64,000 bases of DNA from Pseudoruegeria sp. HB172150 (GTDB lineage Bacteria > Pseudomonadota > Alphaproteobacteria > Rhodobacterales > Rhodobacteraceae): the NCBI RefSeq assembly GCF_013184805.1, contig NZ_JAATNG010000001.1:1736001-1800000 (forward strand), in the 5' to 3' direction. A program made the position numbers and the translations under genes. Numbering within the stretch: the stretch's first letter is position 1; each line of letters starts with the position of its first letter. The notes under the pieces were generated by a model, which was given only the letters and a program-made list of their open reading frames with translations, searched no databases and was not told where the DNA came from. This document shows positions 63,535 to 64,000 of the stretch, one piece after another.

Positions 63535-64000
63535 CTAACCTCCCTGCGCTTCCAACCAGTCGAGGATCTTCTTTCGGCTGCCATCCAGCGCCGGAACCGG
63601 GTCGCGTTCGGTGCTGTCGGGCAGGCCCGACATCTTGATCGGGTTGCCGGCGGCGGTGAAGACGTGACCCGTGGGACCGGGAACTTTCACCACCATCGAG
63701 CGGGCGAGAAGTTGCGGGTCCTGCAGTGCCTCGGCAACGTTCTGAATCGCACCAGTGGGAATGCCAGCGCCTTCAAGGAGTTCAATCCAGTGCGCCTTGG
63801 GTTTTTCCAGTGTCACCGTCTCAATCAGCCGCTTCAACACCTTCACGTTCTCGCAACGCGCACCGTTGCTGGCAAATCGCGGATCGCCCTGAAGATCGAG
63901 CCCCAATGCTTTGCAAAGTCTTGCGAAAAGCACATCGTTTCCGGCAGCGATGACGAACAGACCGTCCTGGGCATGGTAGGTTTCGAAAGGTGTGATCGTC
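63535..64000 (-). CDS. CaiB/BaiF family CoA transferase, N-terminus outside window
   Basis: C-terminal part of a family III CoA transferase. The frame is open to the window edge; residues include YHAQDGLFVIAAGNDVLF followed by RLCKALG, IPTGAIQNVAEALQDPQL and a C-terminal GNPIKMSG block, all typical of the family. The catalytic aspartate lies upstream of the visible part. Substrate unknown. Confidence 0.9.
   Translation of the reverse strand, partial: TITPFETYHAQDGLFVIAAGNDVLFARLCKALGLDLQGDPRFASNGARCENVKVLKRLIETVTLEKPKAHWIELLEGAGIPTGAIQNVAEALQDPQLLARSMVVKVPGPTGHVFTAAGNPIKMSGLPDSTERDPVPALDGSRKKILDWLEAQGG

Noticed and set aside
1-64000. Insertion sequences, prophage or integrative elements
   Set aside because: No transposase, integrase, phage structural gene, long terminal repeats or tRNA-adjacent direct repeat was recognised anywhere in the window.

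Overview
The window reads as chromosomal DNA of a marine-type alphaproteobacterium of the order Rhodobacterales (Roseobacter/Rhodobacter relatives). Evidence is high G+C, a DUF1476 protein of the F1-ATPase zeta-inhibitor type known from Paracoccus, an RNase E with a split S1 domain and acidic insert, a MocR-type regulator opposite a DUF1127 gene, Bmt and non-pyrrolysine MttB methyltransferases, and the DUF6477/DUF6456 pair. This assignment is inference from gene content, not from a search. No insertion sequence, prophage, integrase, CRISPR array or rRNA operon was seen. About 68 protein genes and one tRNA are supported.

Layout. 0-8.4 kb: a truncated trypsin-like protease, then a minus-strand peptide/solute ABC transporter operon (binding protein, glycerophosphodiesterase, two permeases, two ATPases) with two hairpins between its first genes. 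8.5-12.2 kb: tRNA with CAU anticodon, purM-purN, RNase D. 12.3-17.7 kb: lipoprotein, SufE, and a group with DUF1638, YbjQ, a corrinoid protein, a PA0069-type radical SAM protein and betaine-homocysteine methyltransferase. 17.7-23 kb: MprF-like protein, zeta inhibitor, then purC-purS-(alcohol dehydrogenase)-purQ. 23-26.2 kb: a DctB/DctD-like two-component pair whose regulator lacks the sigma54 GAFTGA loop. 26.2-37.7 kb: small membrane protein, GNAT, EEP hydrolase, phytase-like protein, RNase E, TusA, CcdA, a hydrolase-like membrane protein overlapping a cytochrome P450, SpeE, Nudix and SpeD. 38.5-41.4 kb: DUF1127/MocR divergent pair with several palindromes, then rplM-rpsI. 41.4-50 kb: DUF3237, Hint-like protein, TetR and PPK2, MetA with an upstream P-loop ATPase, two EamA transporters, a FadL-type porin and an SH3 protein. 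50-55.2 kb: guaA divergent from mttB, then DUF6477/DUF6456. 55.2-64 kb: VIT-family transporter, a 59-residue membrane protein, catalase, AhpD-like protein, peroxiredoxin, lipoyl synthase, outer-membrane protein, agmatinase, TehA/SLAC1-type channel and a truncated CoA transferase.

How the genes fit together. Purine synthesis is represented by purM, purN, purC, purS, purQ and guaA in three places. SpeD, SpeE and an agmatinase give most of a polyamine route. The corrinoid protein, DUF1638, Bmt and MttB point to one-carbon/methylamine or betaine metabolism. Catalase, AhpD-like protein and peroxiredoxin form an oxidative-stress block. The best leads for new biology are the GAFTGA-less DctD, the palindrome-rich MocR/DUF1127 promoter, the corrinoid methyl-transfer gene set, the phosphodiesterase inside the ABC operon, and the uncharacterised hydrolase-P450 and ATPase-MetA pairs.
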